Shown here: positions 39,507-47,608 of the stretch, in pieces | Numbering within the stretch: the first letter of the stretch is position 1 | Layout: each line of letters opens with the position of its first letter | DNA from: UBA10649 sp964597445 | GTDB lineage: Bacteria > Actinomycetota > Actinomycetes > S36-B12 | Direction of reading: 5' to 3' | Length of the DNA stretch: 64,000 nt | Assembly: GCA_964597445.1 (NCBI GenBank) | Contig: CAZQXO010000004.1 | Location: forward strand, 20,216-84,215 | Translations under genes and position numbers: made by a program | Notes under the pieces: generated by a model | The model's database searches: none | Seen by the model: only the letters and a program-made list of their open reading frames with translations | Told to the model about the DNA's origin: nothing

Positions 39507-41327
39507 TCAGGCGGAGCGGATCCGCGTGACGGAGGTGACCCGGGGCCCCTCAGGTCGGGACCCACGCCCCTGCTCCGCTCGCAGGTGCGGCGGCAGCGCC
39601 GGGGTCGCGTGCTTGCGGCGTTCGCGCAGGTCCGCAGCCTCGCGGCCGCCGGCATGACAGGGCAGCGCGAGTGCGGTTGTCGTGCGGACGAGGCGGACGG
39701 ATCCGGACTCGAGCCACCGCAGGATCTCGATGGCCTCCTCGGTGAGGCCGGCCGGTGCCGGAGACGTGGCGGGGTCGACATGGTCGGCCTGTGCGACGAG
39801 GGCGTCGACTCGGGCACGGGGATCGGACCCCGCAGCCGCGTGTCCCGCGGCTGCCAGGTGACCGTGGCGGATCACATGGATGTCCCAGCCGAGGTCGTCG
39901 GTCGGCTCAGCTGCGACGAGCAGCGGCTCACGCGCCAGCATGGCCATGCGGTGCGTGCGATGGCTCGCGCGGCACACGGCGTCGAGACGCTCGCGCCACT
40001 GGGCCGCCTCCTCGAACCGCTGGTCGTCGGCCAGCCGGGACATCCGGTCGCGTACGGCTGCGATGACGGTGCGCAGGTCTCCGGACATGGCTGCACGCAG
40101 GCCGTCGACGCGTGACCCGTATCCGGCCGCATCATGACCGGAGGCGCAGGGAGCCAGGCATCGACCCAACTCGGCGAGCGAGCACCCCGGGGTGGACGTC
40201 GTCGGTGTCCGGGGCAGGCGCGGTGTGCAGGTGCGCACGGGATACGCGAGCAGCAGGGCCTCGATCGCGGCCTCGGCCGACGCGCGCGCGGTGAACGGCC
40301 CCAGGTAGCGGGCGCCCGCCGGCTCATCATCGGCCACGGTGCGCACGACGGACAGTCGCGGTGCCGGCTCGACGGTGAGCTTGACCCACGACTGGCGATC
40401 CGGGCGCCGCGATCGGCGGTTGTAGCGGGGCTGACGCTCGGCGATGAGACGCAGTTCGCGCACGCGGGCCTCGAGCGGGGTGGCGCACACGATGGGCGTG
40501 ACGCGCGTGGCGATGCCCACCATCTCGGCCATGCGCCGGCGCTGCTCCGACGCCGTGAAGTACGAGCGCACGCGGGTGCGGATGTTGCGGGAGGTCCCGA
40601 CATAGAGCGAGGCTCCCTGGGCGTCCTCGAACACGTAGACGCCCGGGGCGCTGGGGAGACCGTCGGCGAGATGGCGCTTCGCCCGCTGCGTCGGGGTGAC
40701 GCGGGATGTGAACTCCTGCAGATCCTCGACGGTCGCGACGCCGAAGCCGGAGACGCGTTCGAGGAGACCGTGGAGGACGTCGACGGTCGCGCGTGCGTCA
40801 TCGAGGGCGCGGTGCGTGGGCGTCACCGTGGCGCGGAAGTAGGCGGCCAGTGTGCCGAGCTTGCAGTTGCGCACCTCGCCACGATGCAGCGCCACGCGCG
40901 CGAGGCGTGCGGTGTCGATGATGCGCACGCGCGGCCACGGAAGGGAGAGGCGGGCGCATCCTCCCTTGAGGAATCCCACGTCGTACGGGGCGTTGTGCGC
41001 GACGAGCACGCCATCGCCGAGGAACTCGAGGAAGGACGGGAGGACGCCGGACAGTCGAGGCGCATTCGCGACGGCGGCATCGGTGATGCCGGTGAGTGCG
41101 GCGACGAACGGAGGAATGGGAACACCGGGATTCACCAGCGTCGCGAACTCGCCGAGCACCTGACCGCCGCGCACGGCCACGGCACCGATCTCGGTGATGC
41201 CCGCGTCCGCGGGAGAGCCCCCGGTGGTCTCGAGGTCGACGATGACGAAGGTCACGTCGGAGAGCGGTGTTCCGAGGTCATCGAGACTGGTCTGCACGCT
41301 CGGCGGCGGACCGGTCAGGGACGTCAT
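39507..41327 (-). CDS. DEDD exonuclease fused to GIY-YIG/UvrC-like nuclease
   Basis: The 606-residue protein combines a DnaQ-type 3'-5' exonuclease domain and a UvrC-like half. The exonuclease (about 24-195) shows VIVDLETTGG with Asp31/Glu33, VLVAHNAPYDVGFL and THRALDDARATVDVL. The GIY-YIG domain (about 225-305) reads APGVYVFEDAQGASLYVGTS then RTRVRSYFTASEQRRRMAEM, and a UVR-like segment follows (RFEEAAQWRERLDAV). Such proteins resemble Cho/UvrC and probably act in DNA repair incision and trimming. The ATG at 41327 is preferred because a TACGGT -10 box lies 7 nt upstream; a frame open to 42533 is antisense to other genes. Confidence 0.9.
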   Translation of the reverse strand: MTSLTGPPPSVQTSLDDLGTPLSDVTFVIVDLETTGGSPADAGITEIGAVAVRGGQVLGEFATLVNPGVPIPPFVAALTGITDAAVANAPRLSGVLPSFLEFLGDGVLVAHNAPYDVGFLKGGCARLSLPWPRVRIIDTARLARVALHRGEVRNCKLGTLAAYFRATVTPTHRALDDARATVDVLHGLLERVSGFGVATVEDLQEFTSRVTPTQRAKRHLADGLPSAPGVYVFEDAQGASLYVGTSRNIRTRVRSYFTASEQRRRMAEMVGIATRVTPIVCATPLEARVRELRLIAERQPRYNRRSRRPDRQSWVKLTVEPAPRLSVVRTVADDEPAGARYLGPFTARASAEAAIEALLLAYPVRTCTPRLPRTPTTSTPGCSLAELGRCLAPCASGHDAAGYGSRVDGLRAAMSGDLRTVIAAVRDRMSRLADDQRFEEAAQWRERLDAVCRASHRTHRMAMLAREPLLVAAEPTDDLGWDIHVIRHGHLAAAGHAAAGSDPRARVDALVAQADHVDPATSPAPAGLTEEAIEILRWLESGSVRLVRTTTALALPCHAGGREAADLRERRKHATPALPPHLRAEQGRGSRPEGPRVTSVTRIRSA

Positions 41328-41334
41328 GATCCCG

Positions 41335-41340
41335 ACCGTA
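41335..41340 (-). promoter_or_regulatory. -10 box (TACGGT) for the exonuclease gene
   Basis: TACGGT on the minus strand lies 7 nt before the ATG at 41327. Confidence 0.45.
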
Positions 41341-41370
41341 GGCGCACCGTGTGACAGGGCGTGGCATCGG

Positions 41371-41376
41371 TAGGCT
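41371..41376 (+). promoter_or_regulatory. -10 box (TAGGCT) for the zinc-ribbon gene
   Basis: TAGGCT ends 6 nt before the GTG at 41383, consistent with leaderless transcription. Confidence 0.5.
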
Positions 41377-41382
41377 CGTGGC

Positions 41383-41661
41383 GTGGCCGATTCCCCTGTG
41401 ATCCCCGACGAGCGCTCGCGCTGGCGATGCGCGCACTGCGGCAACCTCACGCGCTTCGATGTGGTGCGGTCCTCCCGGGTCCGCGAGTTCTGGCACCTCG
41501 ACATGGCCGGTGTGCCTGTGGTCGAGGAGACAGAGGTGCTGGCGGAGACCATCGAGAGCGTGACGTGCCGGTGGTGCGGTTCCGCGGATCGGGTCGAGGT
41601 GGTGGCGCGGCCGGAGTTCGGCGGGCCGGCGGACGAGGGGCCGGGTGACGGAGGCCCGTGA
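41383..41661 (+). CDS. Small zinc-ribbon protein (conserved actinobacterial hypothetical)
   Basis: The 92-residue protein has two zinc knuckles, WRCAHCGNLTRFDV (17-30) and VTCRWCGSADRVEV, separated by a helix/strand region with EFWHLDMAGVPVVEE. The four cysteines should bind one zinc ion. Function is unknown. The last residues and stop codon lie within a 35-bp tandem repeat, so the C-terminus (DEGPGDGGP) may vary between strains. It may be co-transcribed with the beta-lactamase-fold gene downstream. Confidence 0.75.
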   Translation: MADSPVIPDERSRWRCAHCGNLTRFDVVRSSRVREFWHLDMAGVPVVEETEVLAETIESVTCRWCGSADRVEVVARPEFGGPADEGPGDGGP

Positions 41662-41721
41662 CGGGGTGCGAGGGGCCGGGTGACGGAGGCCCGTGACGGG
41701 GTGCGAGGGGCCGGGTGACGG
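41634..41721 (+). repeat. 35-bp tandem duplication across a gene boundary
   Basis: The 35-bp unit beginning cgaggggccgggtgacgg lies at 41634-41668 and again, identically, at 41669-41703. A third partial copy begins at 41704. It spans the stop of the zinc-ribbon gene and duplicates the gagggg ribosome-binding site and GTG of the next gene. Confidence 0.92.
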
Positions 41722-42569
41722 GGGTCCCTGACCTTCAGGCGGACGTCGACCGGGTTCTGCTCCAGTGCCCGGGGGTGGCGTGGTCCGTGCAGGTCCGGCA
41801 TCGGGGCGAGATCGTCGTGGACATCGACTCCGGGCGCGTGCGCCCCACGGCCAGCATGGGCAAGGTCGTCGTCCTGTGGGCGGCGGCTCAGGCGCTCGTC
41901 TCGGGAGAGCGGGCCGCGGACGAGCCCGTGACGGTCCGGCCCGGGGATCTCGTGGCGGATTCCGGGCTCTGGCAGCACCTCACGGAACGGACCCTGAGCT
42001 GGACCTCCGCCTGCGTCCTGGTCGGAGCGGTCAGCGACAACACGGCGGCGAACGTTCTGATCCGCGAGCTGGGGCTCGATCGGCTCAGGAGGGTGTCGGA
42101 GGACCTCGGTGTCCCGGAGACCCGGCAGGTCGACGTGCTGCGCGATCGTCGGGGACCGCAGCATCCGGCCGCGCCGTCGTGGTCCCGCGCGCGGGATCTC
42201 GCGGACCTCATGGACCGACTGGCCCGGGCCGACGACGACGCGCCTGTCGAGACGCTGGTGCGCGGCTGGCTGGCGCTCGGCGCGGACCTCTCGATGGTGG
42301 CATCCGCCTTCGATCTCGATCCTCTCGCCCACGATCGGCTTCCGGGCGGGGGCTTCCTGTTTCACAAGACGGGGACGGACGCCGGGATCCGCGCGGACGC
42401 CGGCGCCGTCGGGCGCTCGGGCGAGCGATGGTCCTATGGGGTGCTCGCCACGTGGGATCCGCAGGACGGGTCCCGGGTCCCTGCGGTGCTCGCGGCCATG
42501 CGCGGGATCGGCCGGGCCGTCGCTCAGCGGCATCCGCTGTCAGACCCCCCGCCTAGCGTCGAAGCATGA
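41715..42569 (+). CDS. Class A beta-lactamase-fold serine hydrolase without signal peptide
   Basis: The 284-residue protein has all three penicillin-recognising motifs: SMGK (Ser47-Lys50), SDN (107-109) and HKTG (217-220). The fold is thus that of class A beta-lactamases. But it begins MTGVPDLQADVDRVLLQCPG with no signal peptide or membrane helix, so it is expected in the cytoplasm. It may hydrolyse another acyl substrate; drug resistance should not be assumed. The GTG at 41715 follows a GAGGGG site within the tandem repeat. Its end overlaps the next small gene by 4 nt. Confidence 0.8.
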   Translation: MTGVPDLQADVDRVLLQCPGVAWSVQVRHRGEIVVDIDSGRVRPTASMGKVVVLWAAAQALVSGERAADEPVTVRPGDLVADSGLWQHLTERTLSWTSACVLVGAVSDNTAANVLIRELGLDRLRRVSEDLGVPETRQVDVLRDRRGPQHPAAPSWSRARDLADLMDRLARADDDAPVETLVRGWLALGADLSMVASAFDLDPLAHDRLPGGGFLFHKTGTDAGIRADAGAVGRSGERWSYGVLATWDPQDGSRVPAVLAAMRGIGRAVAQRHPLSDPPPSVEA

Positions 42570-42763
42570 TCATCGACTGTGGAACCTGCTCGGTCGCCGG
42601 TGCTGCCTGTGACGACTGCGTCGTGACCGTCCTGCTCGGGGTTCCGGACGTGCCGGCGCGCTCCACCGACCTGCCTGACGACCATGCTGCCGCCCTCGCC
42701 GTCCTGGCGGACTCCGGCCTGGTGCCCCCGCTGCGCCTCGTGCGGGATGTCCGCGCCAGTTGA
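42566..42763 (+). CDS. Conserved small cysteine-rich protein upstream of NlpC/P60 gene
   Basis: A 65-residue protein with a CxxC-x6-CxxC arrangement (Cys5, Cys8, Cys15, Cys18) in CGTCSVAGAACDDC, then VVTVLLGVPDVPA and a C-terminal ALAVLADSGLVPPLRLVR. The pattern is found in actinobacteria, often just before an NlpC/P60 gene. Metal binding is likely; function is unknown. The ATG overlaps the upstream TGA by 4 nt. Confidence 0.75.
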   Translation: MIIDCGTCSVAGAACDDCVVTVLLGVPDVPARSTDLPDDHAAALAVLADSGLVPPLRLVRDVRAS

Positions 42764-42932
42764 TCGCGGGGGATTCCGAGGAGACATCCGTTAATCGGAC
42801 GAATATGGGCCTCTGTCACCGTTCTGTTATGTTGCGAAAGACCTGAGGTCGCCTAGGCGGCCGCTCGGGCCTGCACAGCAGGAGCCCATCGACGAAGCGT
42901 GGTCTCGGCCACGCCCCGCCTGAGGAGGCGAT

Positions 42933-44009
42933 GTGCGCACGACTCGTCCGCAGTGGGTCCGTCGGACCGCCGTGATCTCGCTCTCCGCCCTCATGCTCGT
43001 CACCGGAGCCGTCCTCGCCCCGCCCGCCACCGCCGCGCCCCGCGACCTCCAGCAGGTCCGAGACCAGGTGCGCACCCTCCAGGCCCGCGCCGAGGCTGCG
43101 ACGGAGCGCTACAACAAGGCGCGCAACGAGCTCAATGACGTCCAGGCCACTCTCGAGGGCCTGAAGAAGAAGGTCCGTCGCGAGCGTGCCGAACTGCAGA
43201 CCATCCTCAGCTCGGTCGATGACCTCGCGCGGTCGGCCTACACCAGCGGGGGCATCGACACCTCGCTGCAGGTCCTCCTGGCCGAGGACCCCACCGAGTT
43301 CCTCGCTCAGGCGGCGGCTCTGGACCAGGTGGCGAAGTCGCAGGCCTCCTCGCTGCGTCGCACGCAGACGGCACGCCTCCGACTCGCGCAGAGCGAGGCC
43401 GCAGTCATCGACAAGGAAGCCATCGCCCGGGGCTACCGCAACGAGATGTCGGCGGCGAAGAAGGAGGCGGACGACCGTCTCAGTGAGGCCGAGTCCGTCC
43501 TGGCCAACCTCGAGGCATCCGAGCGCCGGCGTCTCGCGGCCATCGCCGCCCAGGAGCGGCGTGCCTCGCTCGCGGCCGCCAGTGCTGCCCGCTCGTTCCT
43601 CAGCGGCTCGTCGACCGCCGGCGGCGGTGTGCCGCCGGTCAGCGGCCGCGCCGCTGCCGCCGTGCAGTACGCCCTGTCCAAGGTCGGCAACCGCTACGTG
43701 GCGGCCACGGCAGGCCCGAGCACCTTCGACTGCTCGGGCCTGACCATGACGGCCTGGCGACAGGCGGGCATCTCCCTGCCGCACTACTCGTACTCCCAGT
43801 GGAACAGCACGCGTCGCATCCCGCTGAGCGAGGCCCGTCCCGGAGACCTCGTGTTCTACTTCGGCGGCAACGTCCACCACGTGGGGATGTACATCGGCAA
43901 CGGCAAGATGGTGCATGCGGCCAACCCGGGCGACGGAGTCCGCATCGACGCCGTGCTCGGTCCTTGGTACAACCGCTACTTCAGCGGTGTCGGTCGCGTG
44001 ATCGGCTGA
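42933..44009 (+). CDS. Secreted NlpC/P60 peptidoglycan endopeptidase (RipA-like)
   Basis: The 358-residue protein has a signal peptide (about 1-35, ending ATAAP) and long coiled-coil segments (about 38-105 and 140-215). The C-terminal NlpC/P60 domain (about 240-358) shows catalytic Cys267 in STFDCSGL, the His in VHHVGMYIG and the third residue His328 in VHAANPG. It is expected to cleave stem peptides at the septum, the coiled coil acting as an inhibitory or targeting region. The GTG at 42933 follows GGAGG. A 170-nt upstream stretch is likely its leader. Confidence 0.92.
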   Translation: MRTTRPQWVRRTAVISLSALMLVTGAVLAPPATAAPRDLQQVRDQVRTLQARAEAATERYNKARNELNDVQATLEGLKKKVRRERAELQTILSSVDDLARSAYTSGGIDTSLQVLLAEDPTEFLAQAAALDQVAKSQASSLRRTQTARLRLAQSEAAVIDKEAIARGYRNEMSAAKKEADDRLSEAESVLANLEASERRRLAAIAAQERRASLAAASAARSFLSGSSTAGGGVPPVSGRAAAAVQYALSKVGNRYVAATAGPSTFDCSGLTMTAWRQAGISLPHYSYSQWNSTRRIPLSEARPGDLVFYFGGNVHHVGMYIGNGKMVHAANPGDGVRIDAVLGPWYNRYFSGVGRVIG

Positions 44010-44025
44010 TCCTCACCGCACATTC

Positions 44026-44076
44026 GTCACACGTGAAGCCCGTCACGGCCTAGCCGTGACGGGCTTCACGTGTGAC
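44026..44076. terminator. Bidirectional terminator, perfect 24-bp inverted repeat
   Basis: Arms at 44026-44049 and 44053-44076 are perfectly complementary with a 3-nt loop (cta). It lies between the convergent NlpC/P60 and acyl-CoA synthetase genes and can serve both. Confidence 0.88.
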
Positions 44077-44082
44077 ACTGCC

Positions 44083-45876
44083 TCAGGCGTAGAGACGCTC
44101 GACGTCGTCGGCGAACTCCTCCATCACGACGGAGCGCTTGAGCTTCAGGGACGGCGTGATCTGGCCGCCCTCCTCGGTCCAATCGACGGGGAGGATCGCG
44201 AACTTCTTGATCGCCTCGGCGTGCGACACGGCCTTGTTCGCCTCGTCGATCGCCGACTGGATCGCGGCGTTCAGATCCGGGTCGTTGACCATGTCGGCCA
44301 CCGTGACGTCGCCCTTGTTGTTCTGCGCGACCCACGCGGGGAAGGACTCCGGGTCGATCGTCACGAGAGCCGCGATGAACGGCTTGGCGTCACCCACGAC
44401 CATGCACTGGCTCACGAGCCAGTTGGCACGGAGGCGATCCTCGAGGACGGCCGGGGCGACGTTCTTGCCCGCGGCCGTGACGATGATCTCCTTCTTGCGT
44501 CCGGTGATGGTGACGAAGCCGTCGTCGTCGATCTCGCCGATGTCACCGGAGTGGAACCAGCCGTCCGGCTCCAGGGCCTCCGCCGTCGCCGTCGGGTTGT
44601 TCCAGTAGCCCACGAAGATCTGCCCGCCACCGAGCAGGATCTCTCCGTCCTCGGCGATCTTGACCTTGGCACCGGGGACGGGTTGACCGACCGACCCGAT
44701 GCGCAGCGCGCTGGGACGGTTCACGGTGCTGGCGGCCGACGTCTCCGTCAGGCCGTAGCCCTCGAGGATCGTGACGCCGATGCCCCGGAAGAAGTGGCCG
44801 AGTCGGGCACCCAGGGGGGCTCCACCCGAGACCGCCCACTGCATCCGCCCACCCATGGCATGCCGCAGCTTGACGTAGACGAGCTTGTCGAACAGGGCGT
44901 GCTTGAGCTTGAGCATGAGCCCCGGGCCCCCGTGGTCGAGGGACTCGCTGTACTGGATGGCGACGTTCGCCGCAGTGTCGAAGATGTGCCCCTTGCCGGC
45001 AGCCTGCGCCTTCTGCTGAGCTGAGTTGTACACCTTCTCGAACACGCGAGGCACCGCGAGGAGGAAGGTCGGCTGGAAGGACGCGAGCCCGGGAAGCAGC
45101 TGCTTGATGTCCGCGGCATGGCCGAGGCGGGCGCCGGCGCGCACGCAGCCCAGCTGGATCACGCGGCCGAACACGTGGGCGATGGGCAGGAACAGCAGGG
45201 TGGAGGAGTTCGGGGCCAGGAAGACATCCGGGAGGCCGAAGACCACCTGATCGATCTCGAACATGAAGTTGCCGTGCGTGAGCATGCAGCCCTTGGGACG
45301 CCCCGTGGTGCCTGACGTGTAGATGATCGTGGCGAGGGAGTCCGGGTTCAGCGTCTGGCGCCGAGCCTCGAGCTGCTCGTCGCTGACGCTGTGTCCCTCG
45401 CGAGCGAGCTCCTCGAGCGCCCCGTCCTCAAAGACCCAGGCGCGCGTGCACGTCGGGATCTGGTCGGCCACCTCGTCGTACGTCTTGCGGTTCTTCTCGC
45501 TCTCGAGGAACACGGCCACGGAGCCCGAGTCGCTCAGCATCCACTGGATCTGCTCGGCGGAGGAGGTCTCGTACACCGGGACGCTCACGCATCCGGCGTA
45601 CCAGATGGCGAAGTCCACGACGGTCCACTCGTAGCGGGTCCGGCTCATGACGCCAATGCGCTCACCGGCCTCGACCCCGTTGGCGATGATGCCCTTCGCG
45701 ACGGCCCGAACCTGGTCGAGGAACTCCTGGGAGGTGACACCCACCCAGGCATCGCCTCGGGGGACCGAGAAGGCCACGTGGCCAGGGTCCTTGGCGGCGT
45801 TCTCGACGATGTGGTCGACGACGCTTCCGGTCGTTGCGGACGGCTTGGCCTGGGGCACGGAGTATTCGGTTCTCAT
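44083..45876 (-). CDS. fadD: Long-chain fatty acyl-CoA synthetase
   Basis: The 597-residue AMP-forming enzyme activates fatty acids. It shows the P-loop IIYTSGTTGRPKGCMLTH, LPIAHVFGRVIQLGC, ILEGYGLTETSAAST, GWFHSGDIGEIDDDGFVTIT and GRKKEIIVTAAGKNVAPAVL, whose Lys is needed for catalysis. The ATG at 45876 has TACGGT 6 nt upstream and is preferred over longer forms. It stands alone, divergent from the SRPBCC gene. Confidence 0.95.
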   Translation of the reverse strand: MRTEYSVPQAKPSATTGSVVDHIVENAAKDPGHVAFSVPRGDAWVGVTSQEFLDQVRAVAKGIIANGVEAGERIGVMSRTRYEWTVVDFAIWYAGCVSVPVYETSSAEQIQWMLSDSGSVAVFLESEKNRKTYDEVADQIPTCTRAWVFEDGALEELAREGHSVSDEQLEARRQTLNPDSLATIIYTSGTTGRPKGCMLTHGNFMFEIDQVVFGLPDVFLAPNSSTLLFLPIAHVFGRVIQLGCVRAGARLGHAADIKQLLPGLASFQPTFLLAVPRVFEKVYNSAQQKAQAAGKGHIFDTAANVAIQYSESLDHGGPGLMLKLKHALFDKLVYVKLRHAMGGRMQWAVSGGAPLGARLGHFFRGIGVTILEGYGLTETSAASTVNRPSALRIGSVGQPVPGAKVKIAEDGEILLGGGQIFVGYWNNPTATAEALEPDGWFHSGDIGEIDDDGFVTITGRKKEIIVTAAGKNVAPAVLEDRLRANWLVSQCMVVGDAKPFIAALVTIDPESFPAWVAQNNKGDVTVADMVNDPDLNAAIQSAIDEANKAVSHAEAIKKFAILPVDWTEEGGQITPSLKLKRSVVMEEFADDVERLYA

Positions 45877-45882
45877 GTCGAC

Positions 45883-45888
45883 ACCGTA
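45883..45888 (-). promoter_or_regulatory. -10 box (TACGGT) for fadD
   Basis: TACGGT on the minus strand lies 6 nt before the ATG at 45876. Confidence 0.5.
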
Positions 45889-45936
45889 GATCAGCCTCCG
45901 GATGTTGGCACGCGATTCGCATGGCATTCTGGCGGG

Positions 45937-46338
45937 GTGCGCACGGTCGTGGTGGTGGACGAGAGTCTGGTCGCCGTCCCCCCGGCCGCCCTGCTGTCCC
46001 TCCTGGGGGACCCCGCTCGCTGGCCCGGGTGGTGGCCGGGGAGCCGGGCGACTCTCGTGCGCACGCGCGACGGCCTGCAGTGGTCCCTCGTGGGTGCCCT
46101 CGTCGGGACGTCGTCCGTGACCGTCGTTCCCGACTCCACCGGCGCTCAGGTGCGCTACCGACTCGAGGCTGATCCCGCTCAGCCCGGCTCCTCGGACACC
46201 CCCCGTCGGCTCCCGGACTCGCCTCATGGGCGGCGGGAGGTCGACGCGCTCGTCCAGCGGCACCGGGTGGCGTGGAAGCGGGCCGTCTTCTCGTTCGTGG
46301 CCGAGTACGAGGCCTCCGTCACCGGGCGCCGGTACTGA
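45937..46338 (+). CDS. Small SRPBCC/START-like protein
   Basis: The 133-residue protein starts VRTVVVVDESLVAVPPAALL and has ARWPGWWPGSRATLVRTRDG, a typical SRPBCC (polyketide cyclase-like) opening with a paired-Trp motif after the first helix. The C-terminal helix includes HRVAWKRAVFSFVAEYEA. These proteins bind hydrophobic ligands; no ligand can be named. A second SRPBCC gene lies 0.8 kb downstream, and fadD lies just upstream on the other strand. The GTG at 45937 is the best start. Confidence 0.65.
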   Translation: MRTVVVVDESLVAVPPAALLSLLGDPARWPGWWPGSRATLVRTRDGLQWSLVGALVGTSSVTVVPDSTGAQVRYRLEADPAQPGSSDTPRRLPDSPHGRREVDALVQRHRVAWKRAVFSFVAEYEASVTGRRY

Positions 46339-46343
46339 GCCTC

Positions 46344-47132
46344 ATGCGCGTTCATGTGGTCAGCGACGTCCATGGTGCAGCGCGGGAGCTCGCGGCGGCA
46401 GCAGCGGGGGCGGACGCCTTCGTCTGCCTGGGCGATCTCATCTGCTTCCTCGACTACCACGATCCGAGCCGGGGGATCTTCGCGGACCTGTTCGGCGAGG
46501 AGCACGCCCGGCGCTACATCGAGCTGCGTACGGCCAACCGGTTCACGGAAGCTCGGGAGCTGAGCGCGCGGGCGTGGGAGTCGCTCGGGGTCACGGGCCA
46601 GGAGGGCCGCTTCGGCGTCATGGAGGCCATGGTGCGCGTGCAGTACGAGGAGCTGTTCGATGCGATGCCCGCTCCGGCACTGCTCACGTTCGGCAACGTC
46701 GACCTTCCTGCCCTGTGGCCGGAGTTCGTCCGGGACGGGCATCGGGTGCTCGACGGTGAGGTCATCGAGGTGGACGGCATGCGGTGGGGCTTCGTGGGGG
46801 GAGGCCTCGTGAGCCCCATGCGAACACCGTTCGAGATCACACCGGACGAGTACGCGGAGAAGCTCGACCGCCTCGGCCCCGTCGACGTCCTCTTCACGCA
46901 CATCCCCCCAGCCGTGCCCGAGCTCGTCTACGACGTGGAGGCGCGTCGCTTCGAGGTGGGCAGCGCGGCCCTTCTCGAGTACGTGCGCACCTGGCAGCCG
47001 AGATTCCACCTCTTCGGTCACATCCACCAGCCCCTCGCCGCCAGGCGACGCATCGGCCGAACGGAGTGCATCAACGTCGGCCACTTCGCGGGTTCGGGTC
47101 AGCCCTACGTCCTCGACCTCGTCGACGCGTGA
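46344..47132 (+). CDS. Calcineurin-like metallophosphoesterase
   Basis: The 262-residue protein has the five metal-binding blocks in order: MRVHVVSDVHGAAR, CLGDLICFLD, TFGNVDLP, LFTHIPPAVP and HLFGHIHQPLA. It is thus a dinuclear metallophosphoesterase; the substrate is unknown. It begins 5 nt after the SRPBCC gene stop and is likely co-transcribed. Confidence 0.88.
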   Translation: MRVHVVSDVHGAARELAAAAAGADAFVCLGDLICFLDYHDPSRGIFADLFGEEHARRYIELRTANRFTEARELSARAWESLGVTGQEGRFGVMEAMVRVQYEELFDAMPAPALLTFGNVDLPALWPEFVRDGHRVLDGEVIEVDGMRWGFVGGGLVSPMRTPFEITPDEYAEKLDRLGPVDVLFTHIPPAVPELVYDVEARRFEVGSAALLEYVRTWQPRFHLFGHIHQPLAARRRIGRTECINVGHFAGSGQPYVLDLVDA

Positions 47133-47143
47133 ACCGCACGGAG

Positions 47144-47149
47144 TAGCCT
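47144..47149 (+). promoter_or_regulatory. -10 box (TAGCCT) for the second SRPBCC gene
   Basis: TAGCCT ends 7 nt before the ATG at 47157, consistent with leaderless transcription. Confidence 0.5.
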
Positions 47150-47156
47150 TCGCGTC

Positions 47157-47600
47157 ATGGCCGACCAGACTCAGTCCAGCATCGTCATCGACGCACCTGC
47201 CGATCGCATCATGGCCGTGATCGCCGACCTCCCCGCGTACCCGCAGTGGAGCGATGGCATCGCGTCGGTGACCGTGCTCTCCGTCTACGAGGACGACAAC
47301 CGACCGGCCGACGCCAGGTTTGTGCTGGATTCTGGGGCCATCAAGGACACCTACGAGCTGGAGTACGACTGGGACGACAATGCTCGTGTCTCCTGGACGC
47401 TGACCAAGGGCGACATGCTGACGGCCATGGACGGCACGTACGAGCTCTCGGAGAACGGCGACGGCACCACGACCGTGCACTATCGCCTCTCAGTCGACGT
47501 CAAGATCCCGATGATCGGCATGATCAAGCGCAAGGCCGAGAAGGTCATCGTCGACACGGCCCTCAAGGGACTCAAGAAGCGCGTAGAAGCCGGCTCCTGA
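47157..47600 (+). CDS. SRPBCC (polyketide cyclase-like) family protein
   Basis: The 147-residue protein has the SRPBCC opening IVIDAPADRIMAVIADLPAYPQWSDGI, then a DTYELEYDWDDNARVSWTL strand and a C-terminal helix KVIVDTALKGLKKRVE. The fold forms a hydrophobic ligand cavity. In actinobacteria this gene often precedes an ArsA-like ATPase gene, as it does here (8 nt gap), which suggests shared function, but no ligand is known. Confidence 0.85.
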   Translation: MADQTQSSIVIDAPADRIMAVIADLPAYPQWSDGIASVTVLSVYEDDNRPADARFVLDSGAIKDTYELEYDWDDNARVSWTLTKGDMLTAMDGTYELSENGDGTTTVHYRLSVDVKIPMIGMIKRKAEKVIVDTALKGLKKRVEAGS

Positions 47601-47608
47601 GGTCTCTC

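Noticed and set aside
41634..41721. Attachment site or transposon footprint suggested by the direct repeats.
   Set aside because: The copies are adjacent with no inserted element, integrase or tRNA gene; simple tandem duplication explains them.
39507..42533. A 1008-codon open frame on the minus strand.
   Set aside because: Only the part from 41327 down shows exonuclease/UvrC motifs. The upstream part is antisense to the zinc-ribbon and beta-lactamase-fold genes and is low-complexity Arg/Pro sequence, an artefact of high GC.
41715..42569. Calling this gene an antibiotic-resistance beta-lactamase.
   Set aside because: Motifs are complete but there is no export signal, so a periplasmic or secreted drug-hydrolysing role is not supported.
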